DNA of 64,000 nucleotides. Source: Hyphomicrobiales bacterium. GTDB lineage: Bacteria > Pseudomonadota > Alphaproteobacteria > Rhizobiales > Xanthobacteraceae. The stretch lies in contig WHTP01000001.1 of NCBI GenBank assembly GCA_009377695.1, positions 60,973 to 124,972 of the forward strand, given 5' to 3'. A model generated the notes under the pieces. It was given only the letters and a program-made list of their open reading frames with translations. It did no database searches and was not told the DNA's origin. The position numbers and the translations under genes were made by a program. Positions 8,008-16,349 of this stretch are shown one piece after another (position 1 is the stretch's first letter; every line of letters begins with the position of its first letter).

Positions 8008-9000
8008 TCACGGCTTCGACGCCTGGCCGAAGGTCGGCGCGAACAGGCTCTCGACCCGCACCGGCTTCTCGATCAGCGCCTGGTCCGCGAGATATTGCAC
8101 CAATGCCTCAAGCGATGGCCGGTTGGCGTCAATGCCATACGGCCAGGGATCGCCGCCGAAAACCGCGTCGATCTCCTCGATCTCGGCCGCCATCCACGGC
8201 AGCATATAACGCAGCGTGCCGAGCTCGCGCATCCTACGATATGCGATCGCCTTGGCGTCGCAGCAGGCGTTGTAGAGGCTCGTCGCCACAAACGGATGCT
8301 GCTCGTAGAGCTCGCGCTTGAGCACCACGACATGCATGATCGGGAAAATCTTGGTCTTGCGGTAATACTCGATCTCGCTCTGGCGGTAGTCCGGGAACAG
8401 TCGCCCGATATTCGGGTTCGCTTTGACCGATTTCGGAAGCCCCGAACCGATCACGGCGGCGACGTCACCGGATTCGAGACGGTCGTTGAGCGACATCTCG
8501 TCGGTATAGAGCTCGAGCTTCACCGGCCGCACAAGCGGGATCGTGCTCGGCGCGCCGTGCGGCCTGGTGTCGTTCATCCCGCCCTCGACCCACGTCACGC
8601 TGGACAGATCGACGCCGTAGTCGTGCTGTAATAGCCCGCGGATGACGATCGCCGCGGTCATGGCATAGAGCGGCACACCGATGCGCCGGCCGGCGAGGTC
8701 CTTCGGCTCGCGGATCACGCGCTTGTCGACCGCGATGTAGCCGTGGCGGAACACGCGCGACGGGAACACCGGGATCGCGATCATCGGGCAGTCGCCGCGC
8801 GCCGCGTGGCGGAAGTAGTCCGAGCTCGACATCTCGGCGGCGTCGAATTCGAGATTGTTCGCCATCCGGTCGAAGATCTCGCGGGGATGGTCAATGGCAA
8901 GGAAATTGAGGTCAATGCCGTCCGGCTTCACCTCCCCCGTGTAGAGCGCGAGCATGCGGTCGTAGAGCCCGCAGGCGAAGGTGATCGGCAGTCCTGACAT
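8008..9000 (-). CDS. Periplasmic-type binding protein, 4,5-dihydroxyphthalate decarboxylase-like family
   Basis: This 330-residue protein has the type-2 periplasmic-binding fold annotated in databases as 4,5-dihydroxyphthalate decarboxylase (Pht5) or ABC substrate-binding protein. Visible features are the opening ITFACGLYDRMLALYTGEV, then GRRIGVPLYAMTAAIVIRG and a YGVDLSSVTWVEGG hinge segment. There is no obvious signal peptide, which fits this subfamily. It is the first gene of the minus-strand operon with two permeases, an ATPase and an FAH enzyme, so a solute-receptor role is likely; decarboxylase activity cannot be excluded. A paralog is encoded at 37841-38746. Confidence 0.75.
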   Translation of the reverse strand: MSGLPITFACGLYDRMLALYTGEVKPDGIDLNFLAIDHPREIFDRMANNLEFDAAEMSSSDYFRHAARGDCPMIAIPVFPSRVFRHGYIAVDKRVIREPKDLAGRRIGVPLYAMTAAIVIRGLLQHDYGVDLSSVTWVEGGMNDTRPHGAPSTIPLVRPVKLELYTDEMSLNDRLESGDVAAVIGSGLPKSVKANPNIGRLFPDYRQSEIEYYRKTKIFPIMHVVVLKRELYEQHPFVATSLYNACCDAKAIAYRRMRELGTLRYMLPWMAAEIEEIDAVFGGDPWPYGIDANRPSLEALVQYLADQALIEKPVRVESLFAPTFGQASKP

Positions 9001-9098
9001 TTCTTATTGCCCCCGTTGGCGTGCTCGGCTGCATTATTCGTTATCTATGCGCATGGCCGCAACAGCGGGTATAGAGCGGGAGAGAAGGAGTGCGACCA

Positions 9099-9977
9099 AT
9101 GAACGCCCATGCCGCCCGTTCCACCCGCCTCGAATTCCGCGAGCTGCTCAGGCCCGGCGCCGCCATCGTGCTGCCCGGTGTCGCCAATGCGCTGGCGGCG
9201 CGGGTGGTCGCCGACCTCGGTTTCCCGGCGGCCTATGTCACCGGCGCGGGGATCGCCAACACCTATCTAGGCATTCCCGACAACGGCCTCGTGACCCTAT
9301 CGGAACTCAGCGATCATGTCGCAGCGATCCGCGACGTGTTCCCGGGGCCGATCATGGTCGACGCCGATACCGGCTTCGGCAATGCGCTCAACATGAACCG
9401 CACGATCAAGATGCTCGAGCGCGCCGGTGCCGATGCCATCCAGGTCGAGGACCAAGTGTTCCCGAAGCGTTGCGGGCACTTCGACGGCAAGGAGACGATC
9501 CCGAAGTCCGAGATGGTGGCCAAGGTGAAGGCGGCGGCCGATGCACGTTCCGATCTCGACCTCATCATTGTCGCGCGCACTGATGCGATCGCGACGGACG
9601 GGTTCGAGGCGGCGATAGATCGCGCGGCGGCTTACCGCGATGCCGGTGCCGATATGACCTTCATCGAGGCGCCGCAGACCGAGCAGCAGATCGCCGCGAT
9701 CGGGGCGCTGCCCTGGCCGCAGATCATCAACATCGTGCTGGGCGGGCGTACGCCGGAATTCTCCAACGGCAGGCTCAAGGAACTCGGCTTCGCCGGCGTG
9801 CTCTACGCCAATGTCGCGCTGCAGGCTTCGATCCGCGGCATGCAACTCGCGCTGGGAACGCTGCGCAAGAACGGCGCGATCGGCGATGCCTCGCTGCTGG
9901 CCGTCGACTTCTCGGAGCGGCAGCGGCTGGTCGACAAGCCGGCCTGGGACGCGCTCGCGAAGAAGTATAAGGCGTAG
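9099..9977 (+). CDS. Isocitrate lyase/PEP mutase family protein
   Basis: This 292-residue TIM-barrel protein starts at ATG 9099, ten bases after an AGAAGGAG site; the GTG at 9090 touches that site and is unlikely. The family signature KRCGH is present (IQVEDQVFPKRCGHFDG), as is the Mg-binding DADTGFGNALN segment. The length suits 2-methylisocitrate lyase, carboxyphosphonoenolpyruvate mutase or oxaloacetate hydrolase relatives rather than the larger glyoxylate-cycle isocitrate lyase. It would cleave or form C-C or P-C bonds of 2-oxo or hydroxy acids in the cytoplasm. It is divergent from the importer operon and convergent with a TctC gene 2 bases away. Confidence 0.85.
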   Translation: MNAHAARSTRLEFRELLRPGAAIVLPGVANALAARVVADLGFPAAYVTGAGIANTYLGIPDNGLVTLSELSDHVAAIRDVFPGPIMVDADTGFGNALNMNRTIKMLERAGADAIQVEDQVFPKRCGHFDGKETIPKSEMVAKVKAAADARSDLDLIIVARTDAIATDGFEAAIDRAAAYRDAGADMTFIEAPQTEQQIAAIGALPWPQIINIVLGGRTPEFSNGRLKELGFAGVLYANVALQASIRGMQLALGTLRKNGAIGDASLLAVDFSERQRLVDKPAWDALAKKYKA

Positions 9978-9979
9978 CG

Positions 9980-10936
9980 CTACTCCGCTGTGATCTTGGC
10001 GCGGCGGATCACCGGCTCAAGCCGCGCGGTCTCGCCAGCGAGGAAATCTCGCGCCGCTTCGGGAGTCCCGCCCGCGACGATGAACGAGTAGTTCTTCTCA
10101 AAGCTCTGTCCGCGTTCGCTCTTGAGGAAGTCGCTGGTTGCGGCATTGAGCCGGGCAATGATTTCGGGCGGCGTCTTCGCCGGCGCGACCAGCGTCAGCG
10201 ACAGCCCGGAAATGATATCGACGCCTTCCTCGCGGAAAGTCGGCACCTCCGGCAACACCTTGAGCCGATTGGTCCATGTAACGCCGAGAACCTTGGTGTT
10301 CGCAAAGGCCGGCGTGAAGCCTGACAGCGCCGCCTCGATCTGCCCACCCATCACGTCGGCCACGGAGCCGGCGGCGCCGCGATAATGCACATGCTGGATC
10401 TCGATGCTGGTCAGGAATGCAAGCTGCGCGGCGAGGATGTGCAGCGTCGTGCCGACGCCGCTATCGCCGATATTGACCTTACCCGGATTTGCCTTCGCAT
10501 GGGCGATGAACTCGCGCAGCGTCTTCACCGGTAGCTTCGGCGACGCGATGATCATCTGTGGAACGGTACCGATCAATGCCACCGGCGCGAAATCCTTCAC
10601 TGGGTCGTAGCCAAGCGACTTGTAGAGCACGCGGTAATAGCCGAGCGGACCGGTCGATGTGAGCAGGAGCGTGTGGCCGTCGGGCAGAGACGTCGCCACG
10701 GTCGCCGCGCCGATTGTGCCGCCGGCACCGCCGCGGTTCTCGACGATGACACGTTGCTTGAGGCGATCGCTAAGCTCGGCCGCCAGCACGCGCGCGACTG
10801 CATCGGTCGGGCCACCTGCAGGAAAGGTCGCGATCATGGTGATGGGACGGTTGGGCCAGCTCTGCGCGGTAGCGGACCCGGCAAGCGCAAGCGTGGCTGA
10901 GAGTGCGGCGGAGAGGAGCAGGGAGGGTGCCGTCAT
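9980..10936 (-). CDS. Tripartite tricarboxylate transporter substrate-binding protein (TctC/Bug family)
   Basis: This 318-residue protein begins with a signal peptide ending at SATAQS. The Bug-family landmarks follow: WPNRPITMIATFPAGGPTD, VIVENRGGAGG and DGHTLLLTSTG. These receptors bind small carboxylates in the periplasm. No TctA or TctB membrane genes are adjacent, which is usual for the large expansion of orphan Bug proteins. Two more are encoded in this window, at 22798 and 43163. The ligand is unknown. Confidence 0.9.
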   Translation of the reverse strand: MTAPSLLLSAALSATLALAGSATAQSWPNRPITMIATFPAGGPTDAVARVLAAELSDRLKQRVIVENRGGAGGTIGAATVATSLPDGHTLLLTSTGPLGYYRVLYKSLGYDPVKDFAPVALIGTVPQMIIASPKLPVKTLREFIAHAKANPGKVNIGDSGVGTTLHILAAQLAFLTSIEIQHVHYRGAAGSVADVMGGQIEAALSGFTPAFANTKVLGVTWTNRLKVLPEVPTFREEGVDIISGLSLTLVAPAKTPPEIIARLNAATSDFLKSERGQSFEKNYSFIVAGGTPEAARDFLAGETARLEPVIRRAKITAE

Positions 10937-11031
10937 CGCGAGTGCTCCGTTGATGTGTCATCACGCACGATGCTAGTGGCGAATCTTCGTACGCTCAACC
11001 GTCACCGTGTGGCAACGGCGTCGCCCATGCA

Positions 11032-11062
11032 AAAGCCCCCGCACCGGGGTGCGGGGGCTTTC
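11032..11062. terminator. Probable bidirectional intrinsic terminator
   Basis: A perfect GC-rich hairpin with arms AAAGCCCCCGCACC and GGTGCGGGGGCTTT, flanked by A and T bases on either side. It lies between the promoter end of the TctC gene and the 3' end of a small membrane-protein gene, both on the minus strand, so its main use would be to stop transcription of an upstream or antisense transcript. Confidence 0.65.
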
Positions 11063-11108
11063 GTGTCATAACAAACGACGAGGGACTGCGGTTGGTCTGG
11101 CTGCCGCT

Positions 11109-11348
11109 TTAATTTGTTTGGCCGACGGTGCTCGGCACCGTGGTCCGCTCGGCAGCTCTGTTGCGCATCATCCGCTCGGTCATCAGTGCCGGCGGATTGT
11201 TGGCGGTGCTCATAGACGACGACTGATCTTGGCCGAAGAAATAGATGATAACGCCGAGCATGACGAACGAGGCAGCGACCACGCCCAGTAACACGCCCAA
11301 ATTCGCAACATCGATTTCCTGAAGGTCAGCGTCTTTGCGCTGTTCCAT
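11109..11348 (-). CDS. Small single-pass membrane protein, unknown function
   Basis: This 79-residue protein starts at ATG 11348 (MEQRKDADLQEIDVANLG). The longer open frame upstream to 11510 lacks codon support and is not used. One transmembrane helix is clear at about residues 17-37 (LGVLLGVVAASFVMLGVIIYFF), followed by a Ser/Thr-rich, polar C-terminal tail. I do not recognise a family. It is preceded by nothing coding for 190 bases. Confidence 0.6.
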   Translation of the reverse strand: MEQRKDADLQEIDVANLGVLLGVVAASFVMLGVIIYFFGQDQSSSMSTANNPPALMTERMMRNRAAERTTVPSTVGQTN

Positions 11349-11541
11349 TGCTGACTCCGTCTTGAGGGGGGGACAGGTACGATAAGAATGCGCTTGGTTA
11401 ATTTTGAGTTTCGCATCTCGCAACGCAAAGACCGCGTGGGCGCAATGCGATTCGAGCGAGCCCCATCGATCCCGCAAATGCGGCATCGACAGGGCATATG
11501 GCATTTTCAATCAAGGTGCGAAGCAAATGCTTCGCACATTG

Positions 11542-12135
11542 TTAAAGCGGCTTCACCGCGACCTTGCGAAATTTGATTACGCCGCGGCCATACTGCAGCG
11601 TTAACGGGCCTTCGGCGTGTGCGTCGTGTTTGACGTCGACGGTTTTCTGGCCGTTCATGATAACGGTCATGTGTGGCCCCTTCGCGGTGATCTCGAATGT
11701 GTTCCATTTGCCGCCGGCGCGCGGCATTGGGTTGACTGCAGCGACATCGACGATCGCGCCGGTGCCGTATTTCGGCTCCGGGCGTTGGTCGTAGATGTTC
11801 ACCTCATAACAGTTCTTAGAACTGATCTTGGTGGAATTGTTACAGCGGATGAAGATGCCGCTATTGGCGTCGTCGCTCGCCCAGAATTCGGCGTAGATCG
11901 CGAAGTCCTTGTAGGACTTCTTGCTGACGAGGTGGGCGGTGCCCTTGGTCTTGATCTTGTCGGCGACCAGCGCGCCGTCTTCGACCCGCCAGTTGGCGTC
12001 GCCGACCACGTTCCAGTCGCCCACGGTCTTGCCGTCGAAAACCTGAACCCAACCGGAACCGCTCTGGCTGTCGGCGCTGATGGCGGAGAAGCCGATGAAG
12101 ATAAGCGCTGCAATTGCCGTGAACACGCGCGTCAT
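11542..12135 (-). CDS. Secreted DUF1080 (3-keto-disaccharide hydrolase fold) protein
   Basis: This 197-residue protein starts at ATG 12135 after AGGGAGGGATATCAA. A signal peptide (MTRVFTAIAALIFIGFSAISADS) leads to a concanavalin-like DUF1080 domain: VFDGKTVGDWNVVGD near the start, WRVEDGALVADK, DFAIYAEFWASDDANSGIF, then YEVNIYDQRPEPKYGTGAI and a C-terminal strand VIKFRKVAVKPL. DUF1080 domains bind or cleave modified sugars in the periplasm. The small size suggests a single stand-alone domain. No sugar genes are adjacent, so the substrate is open. Confidence 0.85.
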   Translation of the reverse strand: MTRVFTAIAALIFIGFSAISADSQSGSGWVQVFDGKTVGDWNVVGDANWRVEDGALVADKIKTKGTAHLVSKKSYKDFAIYAEFWASDDANSGIFIRCNNSTKISSKNCYEVNIYDQRPEPKYGTGAIVDVAAVNPMPRAGGKWNTFEITAKGPHMTVIMNGQKTVDVKHDAHAEGPLTLQYGRGVIKFRKVAVKPL

Positions 12136-12258
12136 TTGATATCCCTCCCTGTATGCGGGCGCTTGATCAAACGCTTGGCGCGCCCTTGCACGATGATGGT
12201 AGCAAGTGGGGGGAGGGGGCGGAAGGCTCACGCGGCGACGGCGGCACTGATGAGCATC

Positions 12259-12493
12259 AGTCCCTCGATTCCGAAGTTTCGTATAGGAGGGCGCCGCGAA
12301 TGGTACGAACTTCGGAATCGTGACGCTAGTGGAGTGGATTTGACATTCGCTACCCCGTTGACCGCAGACTCCCAAGCGAATGTCAAATCCAAAACTCCAC
12401 TAGCAGCTTGTATTTGCTAGTGGTCCTTATGATTCTAACATTCGCAAAGTCGCCCGCTGAGAAGGGATGCGAATGTTAGAATCGGACCACTAG
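12259..12493. repeat. CTAG-palindrome locus 1: degenerate type A, then D-C pair
   Basis: A diverged type A hairpin (12259-12329) shares its terminal CTAG with a type D hairpin (12326-12403). A 13-base spacer and a type C hairpin (12417-12493) follow. All three have inverted arms enclosing a loop of about 21-24 bases. The final CTAG supplies the TAG stop codon of the minus-strand gene starting at 13011. The D-C order here is the reverse complement of locus 6. Confidence 0.9.
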
Positions 12494-13011
12494 CGCGAGT
12501 CCGGATGGGAAACGACCCAGTCCCGTGTGATCTGGAAGCCGTCCTCGGTTCGTACCTCGGTAGGGCGCGGCGGCTCGACGGGGGCGGTGGCGGTCTGCTC
12601 GATCTGCGGACGCCGAATGAGGAAGGCACTTTCGACCGCGTCGCGCAGCGCGAGCACCTGCTCGCGGTTAAAGGTGGTCACGGTCTCGGTTTCGCCGCCC
12701 GCCGCCTTGATCACGAACCGGTATTCGAGCACGGGACGAAGCCGTTGCCAGGCGACGCCAAGGATCAGCGCAATGGGCGCCGCGATGGCGGCATACAGGC
12801 TGTAGCCTGGTTCTTGCTCGCGCGCGAGGTAGGCAAACGCGGCGAGCGCGACCGCTGCGACCACAAGCACCACCGCGATCGGATTGAGCTTCGGCTGGTG
12901 ATAGACCGCCACGCTGGTAATGCCCGACATCTGGTACGATATCGGGCCGAACCGCGCGACGGTCGGTGTCACCAAGATGTCATTCACGCGGTAAAGGATC
13001 TGCGCGTCCAT
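12490..13011 (-). CDS. Membrane protein with two helices (DUF6232-like)
   Basis: This 173-residue protein has a short N-terminal domain (MDAQILYRVNDILVTPTVAR) ending in a YQMSGITSV segment. Two adjacent transmembrane helices span about residues 44-85, and a soluble C-terminal part includes a TFNREQVLALRDAVESAF helix and a proline-rich tail. The plan matches small membrane proteins of the DUF6232 type; this match is from memory and not certain. The stop codon TAG lies inside the CTAG end of a repeat, so the last residues may have been set by repeat insertion. Confidence 0.65.
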   Translation of the reverse strand: MDAQILYRVNDILVTPTVARFGPISYQMSGITSVAVYHQPKLNPIAVVLVVAAVALAAFAYLAREQEPGYSLYAAIAAPIALILGVAWQRLRPVLEYRFVIKAAGGETETVTTFNREQVLALRDAVESAFLIRRPQIEQTATAPVEPPRPTEVRTEDGFQITRDWVVSHPDSR

Positions 13012-13130
13012 TGCAGTTGCCCCCTGCAGTCATCCCGTCCGACGCGGAGTAGATCACGTCGGACGGGATCAGGGCAGCGCAATCCGCCAAACTGATGGCA
13101 TTGGTGAATCGATCGCGATCTGCGCGCCGC

Positions 13131-13787
13131 TTAGCGGTGGTACGGCCCATAACCAGCGCCTGGCCCGTGGGGATACGTTTCGTAGATTCGATGGGGCGGT
13201 GGCGGATAGGCGCGGGGCGCTGCGAAGCGCCGGCGCTGGACGCGCTCGCCCCGGATCGGGCGGGCGAAGCGATCGCGGGTCACGACTTCGGCCTTGTCGT
13301 TGGCGCGCGGCCGCGTTCCGCCCGCGCGCGGCGGCCTTGGCCGACCGCCAGCACGTGGCTGATCGGCCGTCTCGACATTGGCATCGCGCGGCGGGCGCGT
13401 CTGCGACGCGGAACCGGTAACGCTCGCCGTCTGCTGGCGCGCGGCAGAGGCTTCCGGCGCCGGATCGTCGGCGGCCGCCGGCGTCCTCGCTGCCTGCGAT
13501 GCTGGCTGCGCTGCGGTCGTGGTCAGGAGCGCGAAGGTTTCCTCATAATAGGCGACATAGGCGACCGATCCGCCCGGCGGCCATGATGCGGATGCCGGCG
13601 CTTCAGTCGCGGCCTGCAGGAACAGCGGCGGCAGCGCGTCGGCTGGTGACGCGGCCTCAGGTGAGATGGTGGCAAGCGATGTGGTCGCGGGCGATGTCGG
13701 GCGCCATCCCTCCGAGCGGAGATAGGCGGCGCTTGCGGCGCCGGCGATCATGCATCCGACGATTGTTGCGGTGAATTTCGGGGTCAT
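13131..13787 (-). CDS. Hypothetical secreted or anchored Ala/Pro-rich protein
   Basis: This 218-residue protein starts MTPKFTATIVGCMIAGAAS, a likely signal anchor, followed by about 120 residues rich in Ala, Pro, Ser and Thr (low complexity). A strongly basic, Arg/Pro-rich C terminus ends GAGYGPYHR. No enzyme motif was seen. The composition suggests an extended periplasmic linker or a cell-envelope protein. The codon pattern agrees with a real gene on this strand, but function is unknown. Confidence 0.5.
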   Translation of the reverse strand: MTPKFTATIVGCMIAGAASAAYLRSEGWRPTSPATTSLATISPEAASPADALPPLFLQAATEAPASASWPPGGSVAYVAYYEETFALLTTTAAQPASQAARTPAAADDPAPEASAARQQTASVTGSASQTRPPRDANVETADQPRAGGRPRPPRAGGTRPRANDKAEVVTRDRFARPIRGERVQRRRFAAPRAYPPPPHRIYETYPHGPGAGYGPYHR

Positions 13788-13970
13788 GGCTGGGGCCTCG
13801 GGTTGCAGTCACGCGATCCTAGGGGTTGCGCGGATGTGCGGCTGTGACGGCCATCACATGGCGTGCGATTGATCTTGCTCGAGGCTCGACCCGGAGGCCT
13901 GGTCCGCGCTACGGTGCGGTATTCGGGCACGCCTAAAGGACCCCAAAGGAACGCCGGGGAGGAGAACAAC

Positions 13971-14222
13971 ATGTGGAAGCTTGCCTTGATGGTGGCCACC
14001 GCGGCGGCGATCGCCATGCTGAGCCTATCCACGCATCATGCAGGCGCCGAGAGCGCTGGAGAGAAGAAGATCGCAGTGACCTGCGGCGGCGCGATCCAGA
14101 ATTGCCCGCAGGGCAAGAAGATGTATTGCAACCGCTGGCGGCCCTGCAAAGGCAGGACCGCCAAGGTGAAACGCTATTGCGACCAGCCGATCTGCATGAC
14201 CGAGCGCACCAGCAAGGACTAA
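13971..14222 (+). CDS. Small secreted cysteine-rich protein
   Basis: This 83-residue protein starts at ATG 13971 after GGGGAGGAGAAC. The signal peptide (MWKLALMVATAAAIAMLS, ending near HHAGAES) precedes a mature part of about 57 residues. That part holds six cysteines (TCGG, NCPQG, YCNR, PCKG, YCDQ, ICMT) and many Lys/Arg. The even number of cysteines suggests disulfide bonds in the periplasm. No family is recognised. A hairpin at 14281 follows the gene. Confidence 0.7.
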   Translation: MWKLALMVATAAAIAMLSLSTHHAGAESAGEKKIAVTCGGAIQNCPQGKKMYCNRWRPCKGRTAKVKRYCDQPICMTERTSKD

Positions 14223-14280
14223 CGACGACGTTCGAGCGATGTGCGCAGGCCGGCCGCGCAAAGGTGGCGTGATCCAACAG

Positions 14281-14317
14281 AAAGAAGCCCGGGCCCCATG
14301 AGGCGCCGGGCTCTTTC
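14281..14317 (+). terminator. Probable intrinsic terminator of the small Cys-rich gene
   Basis: The arms AGCCCGG-GC and GC-GCCGGGCT enclose a CCCATGAG loop, flanked by AAAGA and TCTTTC. It lies 60 bases after the stop codon of the gene ending at 14222. Confidence 0.55.
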
Positions 14318-14379
14318 AAGCAGTAAAGGGATTGCGCCTCTCCGACGCGCGTGTCTGCCTTCTTGCTTGAGGGCGAACG

Positions 14380-14544
14380 CTAGTGTCTCGATTCCGAAGT
14401 TCGTACCATTTCGCAGCGGCCTCCTAACGAACTTCGGAATCGGAGGACACTAGCAATCTTTGAATCTAGTGTGGCTTTGGTTCAAGAAGTCCGCATGTCG
14501 GACTCGCCGCGAGAATGATGCGGACTTCTGAACCGCCACACTAG
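14380..14544. repeat. CTAG-palindrome locus 2: A-B pair
   Basis: Type A hairpin (14380-14453), a 12-base spacer, then type B hairpin (14466-14544), each bounded by CTAG. The pair lies between convergent genes. The last CTAG provides the TAG stop of the minus-strand gene at 14541-14828. Confidence 0.92.
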
Positions 14545-14828
14545 CGATTTCCGCCGCGCGGTCGTTTTTGCTCGTTCATCATCTGGCCAGGCGGTTCGCC
14601 GCCCTGACCGGGAGGCGGATTGGCGGAGCGTCCGGGCGCGACGTCGGATGCGCCTCTGCCCTGGCCGACGGTGCCTCTCTGTTCGTTCATCATCGGAGGC
14701 TGGTAGGTATAGCCCGCCGCGCCTGGGCTGGACGGGCTGCCGCCGACCCCGCCTTGCGCATGCGCCAGCGTTGCAATGCCGATCGCGGTGCCTGCGGCCA
14801 GCGCGAGCGTCAGAATTCGATGTGCCAT
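14541..14828 (-). CDS. Small secreted Gly/Pro-rich protein
   Basis: This 95-residue protein has a clear signal peptide (MAHRILTLALAAGTAIGIA, cleavage near AHAQG). The mature part is low-complexity, rich in Gly, Pro, Gln and Asn, and contains a repeated MMNEQ motif (QPPMMNEQRG and GQMMNEQKRP). No domain is recognised. The stop codon overlaps the end of a CTAG palindrome, and the basic ending RPRGGNR may have been trimmed or fixed by that insertion. Confidence 0.6.
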   Translation of the reverse strand: MAHRILTLALAAGTAIGIATLAHAQGGVGGSPSSPGAAGYTYQPPMMNEQRGTVGQGRGASDVAPGRSANPPPGQGGEPPGQMMNEQKRPRGGNR

Positions 14829-14916
14829 CGTTCACCTCTTCGGGTCGCTCCGCCCCGTCGCCTCAGGCTTGGAAACCGATGAACGGGACGATCGTTCCAC
14901 GGGAATCAGGCCCTGC

Positions 14917-15540
14917 TCATGCTTTGGACCGGGAGACAGCCTGCGCCAGCTCCGCATTGCTCTGCAGCCGCGCGACGATGAGATGCAGCAGGCGGAATCC
15001 GAATTGCGGATTCTGGAAATACAATTCCTTGATCTGGTCATACGCGATGGTGGCGGCCTGCACGTCGGTCTTGCAGCGCACGGTCATGGTGCGACGCCCG
15101 TTTGGCGTGAACAATCCAATCTCGCCGAGAAACGTCCCCGCGCTGCGGCTCTGATTGATCTCGACAAGCTCGACCTCGCCCGCAACGACATAGAACGCCT
15201 CGGTCGCGTATTCGCCGCGCTCCATCATGATGTCGCCGGCCCGGTACTGTTTCGGTCGCATGTATTTCAGGAGCCAGTCGACATTCATGTCGCTTGCGAT
15301 CGCCGCATCGATGCCGCGGATGAGGCTGATCATCTGATGCAGGCGCCACGCGTTGAGCGGCAAAAGCAGCGCGTTGAGCACGAAGGTTGGATAGGTGCCG
15401 TGCATGAAGCTGTAGCCCATGGCCAGCCCATTGGCGATCACCGCGGCGGCACGCAGAGGAATGATGGTCTTGGCGTGTGCCGCGTAGAGGCTCGCGGCGG
15501 CGGCCGCGACACCGACGATTTCCGCGTAGTAGGGTTGCAT
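14917..15540 (-). CDS. Membrane-anchored cyclic nucleotide-binding domain protein
   Basis: This 207-residue protein starts at ATG 15540. The much longer open frame to 16314 is not supported because it runs antisense through a VOC-family gene. The N terminus has about three short hydrophobic helices in its first 75 residues (YYAEIVGVAAAAASLYAAH, then a second around FVLNALLLPLNAWRL). A cNMP-binding beta roll follows from about residue 95, with GDIMMERGEYATEAFYVVAG and GTFLGEIGLFTPNGRRTMTV. The canonical phosphate-binding Arg region is GRRTMTV. It probably senses a cyclic nucleotide or acts as a scaffold at the membrane; the plan resembles Popeye-type proteins. Confidence 0.8.
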   Translation of the reverse strand: MQPYYAEIVGVAAAAASLYAAHAKTIIPLRAAAVIANGLAMGYSFMHGTYPTFVLNALLLPLNAWRLHQMISLIRGIDAAIASDMNVDWLLKYMRPKQYRAGDIMMERGEYATEAFYVVAGEVELVEINQSRSAGTFLGEIGLFTPNGRRTMTVRCKTDVQAATIAYDQIKELYFQNPQFGFRLLHLIVARLQSNAELAQAVSRSKA

Positions 15541-15741
15541 GGGTGGCCTCGCACAGGGTGCTGGGATGCCGGGTTCGATAAGCCTAGCGCGAATTTGGCT
15601 GCGCTCAATGCGGGCCACTGGCTCTCGTGTCCGCGCCGCGCCGCGTGCGGGGAACGCCACCTGACACTTTTTTCCGGAACGGGCGATCGCCTCATTCGGG
15701 TGACAGGTCGGCGGCTGACAGGCGGTAGATGAGGTATCGTT

Positions 15742-16125
15742 ATGATCGACCACACAGGCATCGGCGTTGCGGATGTCACCCGCTCTGCCGCATTTTACGA
15801 TGCGGCTCTGGGCGCGCTCGGCCTCCGCCGGGTCATGCAGCTTCCCGACAATGACGGGTCCGATGGCATCGGCTATGGCGTCGACTACCCGGTGTTCTGG
15901 ATCGATCGTTTTCATCCGCACAGCGTCAGGCAGCATACGGCCTTCATCGCCAAGAGCCGGGCTGAAGTCGACGCCTTTCACGCAGCCGCCCTGGCGGCGG
16001 GCGGGATCGACAACGGTCCGCCTGGCCTTCGCGACACCGCCAAGGGTTATCCGCCGGGCTACTACGCCGCGTTCGTGCTCGATCCCGACGGCAACAACAT
16101 GGAGGCGGTCTTCCGCAAGCGGTGA
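15742..16125 (+). CDS. VOC family (glyoxalase-like) protein
   Basis: This 127-residue single vicinal-oxygen-chelate domain begins MIDHTGIGVADVTRSAAFYD, with the first metal His in DHTGIGV. A HTAFIAKSRAEVDAF segment holds a second His, and the C-terminal strand DPDGNNMEAVF carries the metal Glu. The length is right for one half of a dimeric metalloenzyme such as a glyoxalase, an epimerase or a resistance protein. Substrate is unknown. It stands alone between the CNBD gene and the aromatic cluster. Confidence 0.85.
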   Translation: MIDHTGIGVADVTRSAAFYDAALGALGLRRVMQLPDNDGSDGIGYGVDYPVFWIDRFHPHSVRQHTAFIAKSRAEVDAFHAAALAAGGIDNGPPGLRDTAKGYPPGYYAAFVLDPDGNNMEAVFRKR

Positions 16126-16349
16126 ATCGTGTGGCCGGGATGCACATCCGGCGAAACACGCTCGGTCGGATTGGCGGTCGCGAAATCGGCGGAACGCAGG
16201 GCTAGCCCCATGCCCTGCCGCACATGCCAGCACACGCCGGTGGGGCCGATGATGTTCACCTCGCGACTCCCCGTCTCGACCTCTGCACGTGCCGGCATTA
16301 AGGTGTAGTTGCAAACGCGACTATCTCGCCTGACTGGTTGGTTGAACGT

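Noticed and set aside
12259..12493. Palindrome cluster as a possible CRISPR array
   Set aside because: There are no equal direct repeats with unique spacers; the elements are separate hairpins of different types joined by a conserved 13-base spacer, and no cas genes occur.
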